NCBI GenBank assembly: GCA_022496185.1
Contig: WTXG01000001.1
Location: forward strand, 62,001 to 126,000
Direction: 5' to 3'
Length of the DNA: 64,000 nt
Origin: Multifurca ochricompacta
Taxonomy: Eukaryota > Basidiomycota > Agaricomycetes > Russulales > Russulaceae
Position numbers and translations under genes: made by a program. Below the pieces are notes generated by a model. It ran no database searches and was not told the origin of the DNA. It was given only the letters and a program-made list of their open reading frames with translations. This document shows, one piece after another, positions 51,164 through 61,613 of the stretch (the stretch's first letter is position 1; each line of letters opens with the position of its first letter).

Positions 51164-54094
51164 TTACAAAAGGTCGTCTACAACCAACAATCTCTCCACT
51201 GTCTCCGTAGCTGTCGGTGTTACCGAAACACGAGCACGTTTCAAACGCTCCTCACTAACGTCCATACTGTCATCATCCACCTCCTTGCGCTTCGTCGCAA
51301 GCCAGTGTAAGTATTGCAGGCTGTACTTAGGCGCTGGCGTTCGCGCGATGTTGAGTGGCGGCGCTGCGAACCACAGCACTTCGTTCGTTTCTGGGTCACG
51401 GTCAAAGTGCCTCGCTACCGTTCAAAACAGAGATAAAAAATTAAATAAAAAATGAATAAAAAATAAAAAATATATAGTACGTACCAGTCTCCGCCGGTAA
51501 TTTTTCCATGCTTGCGTTGCTTCCTAACACAGTAGCACCTCCCGCTGCCGTTATAATTGACTTATCCTCTGTCCTCGGTTGGGCACCAGCGGGTTGAGGG
51601 GGGTATGCAGCTGGCTGTGGCGTAGTTCCTGGCACGTTCGCAGGTCCCACGCCGACATATAATCCCTTGCTTGGTCCTGAAATATCGGTCGGAGCAACGG
51701 GCTTCCTAGAGCGCTTCCGTCCTGTTCCACCACCTTCAATTCGTTCCCCCTCGGCTTTATCGGCACTTTCGCCAATACCTCCTGGCCCACGTATGCGTGA
51801 GCCCTTCAGAAATGGACTACCGAATCGACGCGGGAAGACCATTCGCTCGAATGGGTAGATGGGCATAAAATCCGCTGACTTGCGCACTTCCTCCGGCACA
51901 CATGAGTTCCAATTCTTGATCTTCACGAAAATGCGTTCTCGATCGTTGTATCGAGAGTCGCAGACATATAGGGGCCATCCGAGGTACCATGACGGCGGCC
52001 GTGGTCTCCCACGTATGTGGCGGGCGGTGAACTGGCAAGCGATCTTTTCAATGATATCCTCCACTGGATGGTCCGCAAAATGACCTGGGCGCGCAACTCG
52101 GCGTCATGGCGAGTCTTAACACGAATATTGAAGCTGACCTACTTGTCTTGAACACCTCATTTTCCCAGAATTGCCGCTGCGCTGGATGGAATGTTTGTTC
52201 AGGCCGATAGTACCAACACGCGGTGACCCCTGGTTGGCCCTTCCTTGTACTACCGCACCCGTGCTCTCAACTCCGATAGACGCTCTAAAATTTAAATTAG
52301 AATCACTTACGGTTCATCGGACACGTAGCACTTGAATACTTGTGCAATTATAGGCTTAGAGGGGTCATCAGGGTTGCTCAAGTGCAACCATTCTGCAAGC
52401 TTGATGCTCCATCCGCGATATGTCACCTCGTCAACGAACGTGCGGTCCTTCGAGGACACCCTAAACGTGGTAACAGCGGGGAGCTTCTCAGAATCAGAAG
52501 ACGAATGCAATGGGCGCGCGGTTCCAGGGCCTGCACGGAGTGAAGCGAAATTAGTGGGGGAAATATAAGGGGGTCCAGATGGGGGGGAGGGTGATGTGAG
52601 AGCTTGGTACAAGCGCTGAAAGAAAGGAGGGTAGGGGAGGTCAAATGAGGTTGCAGTGCGGAAACGTCAGTGAAACGTACTTGAAGCAGCAAGACATGCC
52701 CATACGCGTCGCTTCCAGGTTCATGCCACCTACGTGCTTTCTCAAACAGCTGAGCAATCTCCTTGTCAAAGGCCTTATTGGACCCGTAAGATTTGGCACG
52801 CGCGTGACTCTTGGGCCGGGATAAGTAAGATGGGTTGAGGGAGAATGAAAAAGAGAAAAAAAGATCTACCTCGACCAGTTTTAACGAAAGAGGGAACTGG
52901 GTAAGATCCGTCAGTCGGAGACACACAACCGTCACACCAGCGGTAACGATGGGCGTCATAACATACGTTGAAAGACAAATAAGGGATATTAGTCTCTTCC
53001 GGCATGGCCTCGAGTGCCGTTGCATAGCGATTGCCGCTAAGGGAGCACTAAGAATTGAGTCGATCGAGAGAGGGGAGAATCGCGCACACAGCGTCTTTGT
53101 GCCCTTTGATGGCTAGGACAAGCTCCAACCAACGATCTTCTGACCCATCCTTCTCCTTCATCCAACCAAAGTCACCGAGGTTCTCCCATCGCGGTAGCCC
53201 ACGCTCCAATTGCTGAACGACTAGATCGCTCTCACCATCCCGAGCCATATCGTCAACCCCAATGCCTTCGGGTTCTGGCGTTCCTCCAACGTCTACATCC
53301 ATATCCGGCGAAGACATACGTGGAGGAGAACTTGGCTGCTGATTTGATGTTGACAATTGCTGCGGTGCTGGTGAGTCAACAGCGGATGTTGATGACGTGC
53401 CAATCGGGGTGGGAGCTTGCTGTGAGGCCGATTTGGCCGGAGCTACCAAAGCGGCTGGAGGAGCAGATGTAATCGGAGTTTCGGGTGGTGGTTGATGATT
53501 TGCGACTTGCCCGTGTACCTTCTGCGCTGAAGTTGGAGGAGGGGAAGTGCGCGTGGGCATAGGGAGGACTGTTCGAAGTTTCCATTCATTCTCAAAAGTA
53601 CTCTGTATACAATGAGAAAACAAAAACAAAAGCAAAAAAAAGGGGGAGGGGGGGGAGGGGGGTGAGAATAGCTAGAGCAAGTTCAGGAAGCTAGCTGCAT
53701 GCCTTGAGAGTTTCCGCATCTTTGTGTATCTGACTTGCGGGTTCATTGTAATAGAGGGCATTAAGGAAGACCAGGCTCAAGTCCTCGTATGCCTCTAGTG
53801 GCTCGTTGTAGGATCCATCTTGAAGGCTCCGTGAAACACCATTCAAGCACCTGGGTTCAGGAATGACCTGTTACATTGTCGTCATTGGTCAGATTTGAGA
53901 GTAAACCCACGCCTTGGTAACCAAGCAATTAAGAAAAAGAAACGGCTTACCTGATAGTAATTAGCCCAAGTATCCTTGTCGACTAACTCTAGAAATAGGT
54001 CGGTAAGGTTACGCTTTTTCTTAGGGCTTTTAGTGTTCTTAATGATATCGATAATCTCCTCAATTGCAGACCTTTGAGCTGGAGTGATTGTCAT
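51164..54094 (-). CDS. Rsc1/Rsc2-like bromodomain-BAH chromatin-remodelling subunit
   Basis: Subunit type found in the RSC chromatin remodeller. The ATG at 54094 opens MTITPAQRSAIEEIIDIIKN. The first bromodomain continues DLFLELVDKDTWANYYQ, VIPEPRCLNGVSRSLQDGSY and FLNALYYNEPASQIHKDAE, which keeps the acetyl-lysine-binding Asn. A Pro/Ala/Ser linker follows, then a second helical region (about 53.2-52.7 kb). The BAH domain reads TFVDEVTYRGWSIKLAEWLH, IIAQVFKCYVSDEP, then GVTACWYYRPEQTFHPAQRQ and FWENEVFK. After it comes LYVCDSRYNDRERIFVKIKN, the conserved post-BAH segment of Rsc1/Rsc2. The C-terminus ends VERLLVVDDLL at 51164. Whether the second helical region is a true bromodomain cannot be settled by eye. 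One intron (53603-53702) appears to use a GC donor. Confidence 0.85.
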
Positions 54095-55130
54095 CGGAGA
54101 CGCGTTCAATAAAATTCGCGTGTTGGTTGGTTTGAAATTCAATTGAGAGAGGACGCGGAGCAGTTGTTGTATATTATTTGGCGACGACTAGCAAATACAA
54201 ATAATCCCATCTCCAATCATCACAATTGGATATTACTTGCTTTGTTTGATCACATGTTATTACCCCCGATACCCCTAATACTCGGGGAAGAGAAGAAGAA
54301 TGAAAGAAGAATGAAAAGAAAAGAAAAGAAAAGAATGAAAAATGAAAATGTACCAAATATTTGTATTTGTATGCCGGCATAGGCCAGCCAGACAGGCTTA
54401 AGCTAGATGAATCGGCGCTAAACCCCCGTTTAGGCTCAGTTCACCTGTGTTTTTCTTTTTTTTTTAATTAAATAAGAAATAATTTATAAATAAACAAAGA
54501 TATACATAGGTAGCACAGCACAGCAACTTGACGTCACCAAACAAACTCCAAACACTTCAAACTCCTCCAACTTGTTGATCCAAAGTGTCTAGTGTCTTAC
54601 AAGATACACTTTTTTATTTGAGGCAGAACGCCGTACGTTACCGAAAGAGGTCAAATTCACCTCACGTTGCCTTCTGTGATTTTTTTGCGCATGTTACCAA
54701 CGACCAAACACGACGACACCAAGCTGGGGTGTCAGGTGCGGATATGGCACGCCCGGCGACTGTGCCATGGACCTTGTGGTAAGTAGAATCCCGTTGAGCG
54801 CTTGACGGGGGGCCCAAAGTTTTGGGCAAAAGAGATTCCTGTAAGATAAGATATATGGCGGAAAGGTAGACAGTGAATGAAAGAGGCATCTTCCCTCCGA
54901 ACCAAGCTGAAATAGCAAAATGTTGTAAAAATGCAATCTTATAATCGTTTCGTTTTCGCACACCACATTAAAGAGCGCTCAATTATTGTTCACGAGATAG
55001 CAAAGGCAGGATGAATCAAGATCCGGGTGTTGGGTGTAGGGCAACATATACATACTTGTATCAATCAATAGATTATTTTTTTTTAAAAAGACTCTACTAT
55101 AATTCTTTACCTTTACCCTAACTCACCCTC

Positions 55131-55168
55131 ACTCGCTCGCTCGCTCACTCACTCACTCACTCACTCAC
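55131..55168. repeat. GCTC/ACTC tetranucleotide repeat
   Basis: About three GCTC copies followed by about six ACTC copies in the upstream region of the C2H2 gene. Confidence 0.85.
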
Positions 55169-55368
55169 GTACACGGAAACTCGCGGTTGAGGGGAGAAAA
55201 ACTTGCTTGCTCAGGTCAGGTTGAAGAATTTCGAGTCCCGCGAAGCCGCGCGGAGATCCATGATGGCGTCCGATCTTACAGGTCACCAAAAGGCCACCCC
55301 ATCCCGCGCCATGCGTATATAGCTTCCAACATCATTACTAGTGTGACCATCCCTTCCTCACTTTCGTG

Positions 55369-55380
55369 TCTCTCTCTCTA

Positions 55381-55412
<32 letters not shown>

Positions 55413-55438
55413 CCTCTCTCTCTATATTCTCTTCTTTT
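55369..55438 (+). promoter_or_regulatory. CT-rich tract upstream of the C2H2 gene
   Basis: Seventy bases of nearly pure C/T (TCTCTC then TTTC units), ending just before the start codon at 55446. Pyrimidine-rich blocks near transcription starts are common in highly expressed or regulated fungal genes; the role here is inferred. Confidence 0.6.
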
Positions 55439-55445
55439 GTAACCT

Positions 55446-56665
55446 ATGCCATCCAGCTTCATTAATCATCAATATCCGCCCTCGGTGCCTGGAACATCAT
55501 CCGGTGCCACTATGACTAGCTTCTCGGGGGGATCCCCCTCAACAAACCAGCTGGGCGGTCACGGGTACACATCGCCTCTCGCCGATTTTATATTGGGCGA
55601 CATTCCCACCACAAACCCGGCCAGTCATCTTCAATATCAATGGCCGCCACTGTTCGCATCCCCGAGCACCAGCAACCATGTCGCCAATTCCCACGCTCCG
55701 CAAGTCACCGGCCCGCTACATATAAGGCTCATGTATTCATCATCCATGGCAACTTTCGAAGAGCAGCAGATTGTCCCCCCCGCCATGGCCATCCCTCCTA
55801 TCAGGCCTCCGTCTCCCCCACAAAATGAGAACCCTTTTCCTCCTCATAAACCTGCTGGACGATGTCGCAAAAGAATTCATTCTTGCTCCATGTGCGAGAA
55901 AGCATTCGATCGCCCAAGCACTCTTAAAAAGGTACTTTATCCTCTCGCACACCATCCATAATAATAACAATATAATAATCCCTCGTAGCACATGCTCGTT
56001 CATACAGGAGAGAAATGTGAGTTTGATTCTTTCTTTCTTCTTCTCAAACAAAACCCGTGTCCTTGGTTCCTTCTTGACATGCATGACCCTCTTCACCAGC
56101 TCACGTCTGCGACATCTGTAGTCGCCGCTTTAGCGTTGCCTCGAATCTAAATCGCCATGTCAGGAGATGCGTCCTTCGACCTGTGAACATCATGCACAAC
56201 GGGCACTCCAACTCGGGACAGTCCGTCGATGTGGACTCTGCTTCTGCGACATCCCATACAGCCAGATCAGGTAGCGATGGGTGCAGCACGGGGACCTTGT
56301 CGGAGACAACTCTCTCGCCACGTAGCTCCGCCTCTTCGCCCAAGCGTACCTCTACTTCCTATCCAAATCACGAAGGAGGCGCTCTCCGCCCGGCAAAGAA
56401 GCGCCCTCGCAGGGCCCCAACGCCAACGCCCTGGATTCCGTTGAGCTTGCGAGGCTTTGACCTGACACCATCGCGTAAATCTTGTCCCGTCCCGCTCGCC
56501 CCAGTGCGCCCTTCACCATGGGATGGGGAAGAACGAGATTCTTTTGGTATGGACGAACTCCCACAGAATCCGTACCACCCTGAGGGATGGGTTGGAAAGC
56601 TACCAGGCCCAGCGTACCGCCCGATCCATACTGGAATGATGGTGCAGCGCATCGAGCTTTACTGA
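55446..56665 (+). CDS. C2H2 zinc-finger transcription factor (two fingers)
   Basis: Sequence-specific nuclear regulator. The ATG at 55446 opens MPSSFINHQYPPSVPGTSSG, a Ser/Pro-rich N-terminus. Finger 1 reads CSMCEKAFDRPSTLKK and continues, after an intron, HMLVHTGEK. Finger 2, after a second intron, reads CDICSRRFSVASNLNRHVRR. A Ser/Thr-rich region and a basic patch (RPAKKRPRRAP) follow. The C-terminus has a distinct conserved-looking block: PWIPLSLRGFDLTPSRKSCP, NPYHPEGWVGKLPGPAY. The stop is at 56663-56665. About 350 residues. The two-finger RPSTL...ASNLNRH type with this C-terminal block resembles, from memory, the c2h2 regulator studied in Schizophyllum and Agaricus mushroom formation. 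That link is an inference and needs a database check. Confidence 0.88.
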
Positions 56666-57559
56666 AAATGGCTTCTCCCTTTGTTTTGTTTTGATTTAAG
56701 ATGATGTACTAATGTGTGTTTACTTGCTGTACGTATGGCCTTTTGCCATCTCTTGGTTGTTTTTGTCTAGCTTGCTGTCGGTTTCCAGTATCCATCTAGT
56801 ACTTGCATCACTACCTTCCATCCAGGGCATCTTGTTTCCGCCCTGTATCTGACCGCTATCCCCACCCACCGAACATGTGTACTTTTTTTGTAGCGCCAAC
56901 CAAGAATGATGAATATAAGTTGATCAGTAAACGCTGATTACGGGTTTCCGGAAACGACGTGGTCACCCGCCGTGCTTGACACTCGCTCTAGAGCTAGAAC
57001 TAGAACTTGCGTTAGACTCGAGTTCCGCGGACCACTCGGCATTACCTCGTATCGCACGCAGCTACCCAACAACCTATTTCTTTCCTTTCTCTTATTCACA
57101 CACAACGCTGAGCTGGCTGGCGGGGAAACTGAAAACTACAAATAACCAACCGATCTTTTTTTTTGGTATTTTCCTAGTCTTAGGACTTGGCTGTCGTCGT
57201 CGTCGTCGTCGCCATCGTCCGTCGTCCATTCCATTCCCATTTCATATCCATGGCATGCCAGATAGGGGTTGGCGCGTTCAGGAGGTTGATGATTGATGAT
57301 TGTCAAGTCAAGCGAACGACCTAAGTGAACCATTGCGCCTTCCCTTCTACCACCCTGAACGTGTGAGTGTTCCAATTAACCCATCGATGGGCGGCGTTTG
57401 GATACCTGATCTGCGGTTTACTTATTATGAGAGTCAGACAAGTCAAGACAAAACAATGATAACAAATGGGGCTCAAGATCCTGGCTGACCCCCCCCCTGG
57501 CTTCCCTCCTTTCCCCTTTCTCTTGGGAATTTTCGATTATACGCATCTTGCGCCCCGCG

Positions 57560-57590
57560 CCCCCCCCCCCCCTCCGTCCGTCCGTCCGTT
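57560..57590. repeat. Poly-C run with TCCG repeats
   Basis: Thirteen C followed by TCCG units. Its length is likely to be unreliable in sequencing. Confidence 0.8.
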
Positions 57591-58916
57591 CCTCCCCGGG
57601 TTCAGGAAAGCATGCATGATGATGAATATTATTATATCTGAATTGCAGCGCAACCAGACTTTTCCTGCTGAGCAGCTGACTGACGACCATCCTTTGCTCT
57701 GCTCTTAGTCGAGTCGAGAACAGTTTCCACATACGACCGCGTCGAACCGTCCCAGTCCACAGTCAGCGGTAAAGATAGAATAGACCCCCCCCCCCCTTTC
57801 CGAAGGATGGGTGAGCGTTCTTTGAATCTTCTTCGTTCCTAGCACTAGTTGCAGCGCTCGACTTGAATTTCAAATATTCGGCCACACATATACGTACATG
57901 TCATGTGTACACTTAGTACGTGGCGAGCGTCCTTCAAGGGACTGTGTGGTTGGATCGGAGTGCCACCAGCTGGTCAATTCACGATGGATAAATAACTCAC
58001 TTGAGTGTGTGATTCGATGCCCCCTGTCGCGCGTGTATAACCTCATACCCACTCTTTCCTCATCACCTTGAAGGATTGATTTTAGTAGGAAGACGAGCCG
58101 CTTTTCTTTTTTTTTATTTATCTCCAAATGGTTTTGCATCGGAGTCGTCGCGTCCCGTTCAATTGAAGACGATCGACTTTCAGAGACGCCACTAACGCTG
58201 TCAGGTTTAATTAATCAATCAATTTATTTATTTATTTTTGTTTTGAATGAATAAATGAATGAAACTAACGAAATACTCTCGCTAAGATCACCTTGGTCTC
58301 ACGGCGACCCTTCTTCAAGCAGTAGCAGCGAAGAATTTGGGCGGGGGGAGGGGGGGGTGTTGGCCTGTACCTTTGGACTCTTGGGTTGGGAAAAGAAAGA
58401 GAAAGAGAGAGAGAGATAGCCTCAGGTTGTCGGCTGAAAGGACACATTCCGCCGACTAGCAAGCACCGGTATTACCAATTGGCAGCGCCGGGAAAAGGAC
58501 CACTTTGGTATATTCTTTTCTCTTCTCTTCTCTTCTCTTCACATTTCATGTCATGAACTTGGCTGCCACTACCAACGCACGTTTTGAGCTTATTGAGATA
58601 TTATAAATATTTATAAAAAAAAAAACTCTTACCCAAAAGTTCCGCAGATGACCGATGATCTTTCGAATGTTCTTCTCTTCTTCTTCTCCCTCCTTTCTGT
58701 CCATTTTCCGCTTTAGAATAAATATTTCCTTCTCGGTCACGTTATTTTATATACGCTGGATGAAAGATGGATGATGGAAATGGAGCAAGGTGAAGGGGGG
58801 AAAATAGCGATTTGGTTTCCGTTGGACTTGAGAGCCGATGTGAATAAGAATAAGTGCGTGGAAATCGACATGGGAAGATCGAGATGGAAGCTCAGGTCGG
58901 TGTCTTCCGTAGATGC

Positions 58917-58940
58917 CATCTCCATCTCCATCTCCATCTC
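58917..58940. repeat. CATCTC hexamer repeat
   Basis: Four perfect copies in non-coding sequence. Confidence 0.85.
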
Positions 58941-59763
58941 TTCCTCTCTTCTCTTCTCTTTCCCTTTCTCTGTTGTCTCCTATCATCATGCCGCAGGCAT
59001 CTCCCTAGACCTTTTTTTTTTTTCGGTTTCGGCCCAATATTGGCGGCATATATTTTAGGAAGAATAAATACTTCCCTGCTGGGAAATACTTACTTAAGTT
59101 ACTTACTCGCTGGGCATTGTATTTGTATTGTGCTATCGGATCGAAACGGCATGGATGAGAGGCAGGAAATGGAGAATTCACACTCACAAGAATCGATGAT
59201 GACCAAGATCGCAAGCAAATCGACTTTCGCCATGCCATGATGGATGAGAGAGATAGAGATATTGTGATTGTGATTGTGATTGGTTGTCAGGGTACGATGA
59301 AACCCTAACCCTGAACCTTACTGAAATTCAAATTCCTATCCTACTGCCTAGGTTTTATTTTATTTTATTTTTTCACCCAGAGTGGACTTCAAGCGCACAG
59401 GAAAGCGTAGATCGACATCGGATGTTGTTTTTTACTTCCGTGAAGGAAGGGAGGGACGCACTTCACCCTGGTTTTTAGTGTTTCATCATCCCAGGCGCTC
59501 AGGAGGGCATCCCCTGTTCCCGTAGTCATCGACACTGAAGTTGCTACATTTATTAATTTGGCCATAGGGATGCCTAGAATTGGAAAGATCACTCACATAG
59601 AATTAGGTGTAGGGCTCCCCAAACTTGGCTTGTAATCGTATCCGGCCCGGAAAGAAAGAAATGACTAAGTAAGTGGATGAGTTGGCGCCGGGGAGCCGGG
59701 CGATTGGAATAAATAACAACAGGTATAAAGAGTCGCCGAGGCGATCTTCGGTATCGTGCACAC

Positions 59764-59791
59764 CTGCCTCCTGCCTCCTGCCTCCTGCCTC
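59764..59791. repeat. CTGCCTC heptamer repeat before the aldo-keto reductase ATG
   Basis: Four perfect copies ending 8 bases before the inferred start codon at 59800, so probably in the 5' UTR. Confidence 0.85.
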
Positions 59792-59799
59792 ACAACTGA

Positions 59800-61374
59800 A
59801 TGACATCTTCCAGAGTCCCTGCGATCTATGTAGGCGCTTCTATTTAAGATCGTTTTTTTTTTTGCGACGATGCAAGCCATATTCACACTGACGCAGGGTG
59901 CGGCTACATTCGGCTCGCTTGGACGCTTTGCCAAAGTTGAAGACGTGGCTGAGGCCCAGAAGTATATCGACCTTCTTGTGAGTCACGGACACAACGCCAT
60001 CGATACTTCTCGTGTCTATGGAGCCGGAACGTCTGAGGAGGTTAGTTAGTATTAACATGGTAGTAGTGGTCAGTCTCATTAGCTAGGCCAGGTTATTTCC
60101 AAGCTTGATCTGAAAGATGCCTTTGTCGTCGTCGATTCAAAGTTAGTTTTATTATTATTATTATTAAATGCCAAATTTTTATTTTATTTTTGGTCAGGAT
60201 CTTTCCTGTCAAACCTGGTGATCACTCCCCTAAACGTCTAAAAGAACTCGTAAAGGAATCGGTGGCCGCATTGAACGGGGTCAAGATAAGAACGATGTAT
60301 CTTCACAAGCCAGACCCGAGTGTGCCATTTGAAGAAACTGTGGGTGCCATCGATGAACTTTATAAGCAAGGCTTGTTGTAAGTGTCTGTGTGTCTGTGTG
60401 TGACAAGTGACGTAGGCGTGGGGTCAAACACAAATTAACATTAAATCTAAATTAATTTAGCGAGAGCTTTGGGTTAAGCAATTACCTATCTTGGGAAGTA
60501 AGTGTACTTGCACTTGCAACCTTGCAACCCACCTTTAACCAAAGTTTAATGAATGATGATGATAGGTTTCGGAGATCGTCACGATCTGCAGACTCAAAGG
60601 ATACGTCGCTCCGACGGTATATCAAGGGATCTACAACTTTATCGATCGAGTTAACGAAGCCGAGTATGCACACCACACCAACAATTTTATTTTACAATTC
60701 ACAAATTAATAATTCACAAATTAAAGGCTCTTCCCTTGCCTCAGAAGATTTAACATTCGCTTCGCCGCTTTCTCCCCTCTCGCGTGAATTTCCTTTATTA
60801 TTATACATTTTTTAAAATTTATTATTTATTTATATTTATATTTATATTTATTAGAGGTGGCCTCCTCACCGGAATATTCGCAGATCAAACCACTTTAGAT
60901 GCCAATTTACGATTCAACCCGGCTAGTGGCATTCCCTGGTATCGTACTCGTTATGCACACGCAACTCCCGTATTACAACGTCTCCAATCATCCCTCGTCA
61001 GTTGAACATCCCATCCATCCCATCCATCCATCCCATTCTCATTCTTCTTATTCTTCAAATCAACTAAATTTTTAATTTCATTAGGCGGCCCACCAATTGA
61101 CCCTCCGTGAAGTTGCCGCCCGCTGGCTTGTCCATCATAGTCAGTTGCGCCCGGACGATCTTGGTATTATCTACGGTGCGAGCAAGCTCTCCCAACTTGA
61201 AGAAGCTCTTGTAGACCAGTTGAGTCCCCCAATTAGTCTTGCAAAAAAAAATCCATTTTTTATGAAATTAAATTTGGCAGTGCAAAGGGTCCCCTCCCCG
61301 AAGTCGTTCTCACGGCTGTTGAAAACGCGTGGCTAGAGCTCAAACCCTATGTACCATTGTATAACATGCCATAG
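59800..61374 (+). CDS. Aldo-keto reductase (AKR7/aflatoxin-aldehyde-reductase type)
   Basis: NADPH-dependent enzyme that reduces aldehydes to alcohols in the cytosol. Exon 1 is 30 bases (59800-59829, MTSSRVPAIY). An intron ending CACTGACGCAG joins GAATFGSLGRFAKVEDVAEA. Barrel segments follow: HNAIDTSRVYGAGTSEE (catalytic Tyr), FVVDSKIF (Lys), MYLHKPDPSVPF (His), then SFGLSNYLSWEVSEIVTIC and VAPTVYQGIYNFIDR, AFSPLAGGLLTG, and LREVAARWLVHHSQLRPDDL with IYGASKLSQLEEAL. The C-terminus ends ELKPYVPLYNMP, stop 61372-61374. Catalytic residues are intact. The length of about 330 residues fits the AKR7-like fungal group. Substrate unknown. It converges with the GH99-like gene. Confidence 0.9.
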
Positions 61375-61613
61375 TGTCCGCATCCGTTAGCTCTATCTCT
61401 ATCTAGTCCTCTACGGAAGATGCGAAGATGCAGTCAGCTCGTTTGCACGCTATACACGAGTACTTTTCACCCATTAGGTAGAGTTTTTTCAATCAACAAG
61501 AATTTGTATGAAGGACTGCATTACATATTCATTCATGATGACGATTCAAGTCCATCCATGATGACTACTAAAACTAACTAAAATTCCTTTCTTTCATTAC
61601 AATCCAATTCACT

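Larger units (their letters stand above)
54095..55445. promoter_or_regulatory. Divergent intergenic region Rsc1/2-like / C2H2 factor
   Basis: A 1.35 kb gap between two start codons pointing away from each other. It holds a GCTC/ACTC tandem tract (55131-55168) and a long CT-rich tract (55369-55438) that ends 7 bases before the C2H2 ATG. The T run at 54450-54460 and AT-rich sequence to 54500 are the only other features. The gap is long compared with most in the window, which fits a regulated gene. Confidence 0.55.
56666..59799. other. Gene-free, simple-repeat-rich interval of 3.1 kb
   Basis: No convincing coding sequence. It contains many low-complexity tracts: GTC repeats 57193-57210, a C13 run 57560-57572 followed by TCCG repeats, a C12 run 57785-57796, TTTA repeats near 58220-58240, TTCTC repeats 58516-58540, CATCTC repeats 58917-58940, TGTGAT repeats 59261-59282 and CTGCCTC repeats 59764-59791. 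No inverted terminal repeats or transposase fragments were seen. The right end is the promoter and leader of the aldo-keto reductase. Confidence 0.6.

Noticed and set aside
59300..59320. CCCTAACCCTGAACC, resembling telomere repeats
   Set aside because: Only about two imperfect units in the middle of a gene-bearing region; too short to be an interstitial telomere.
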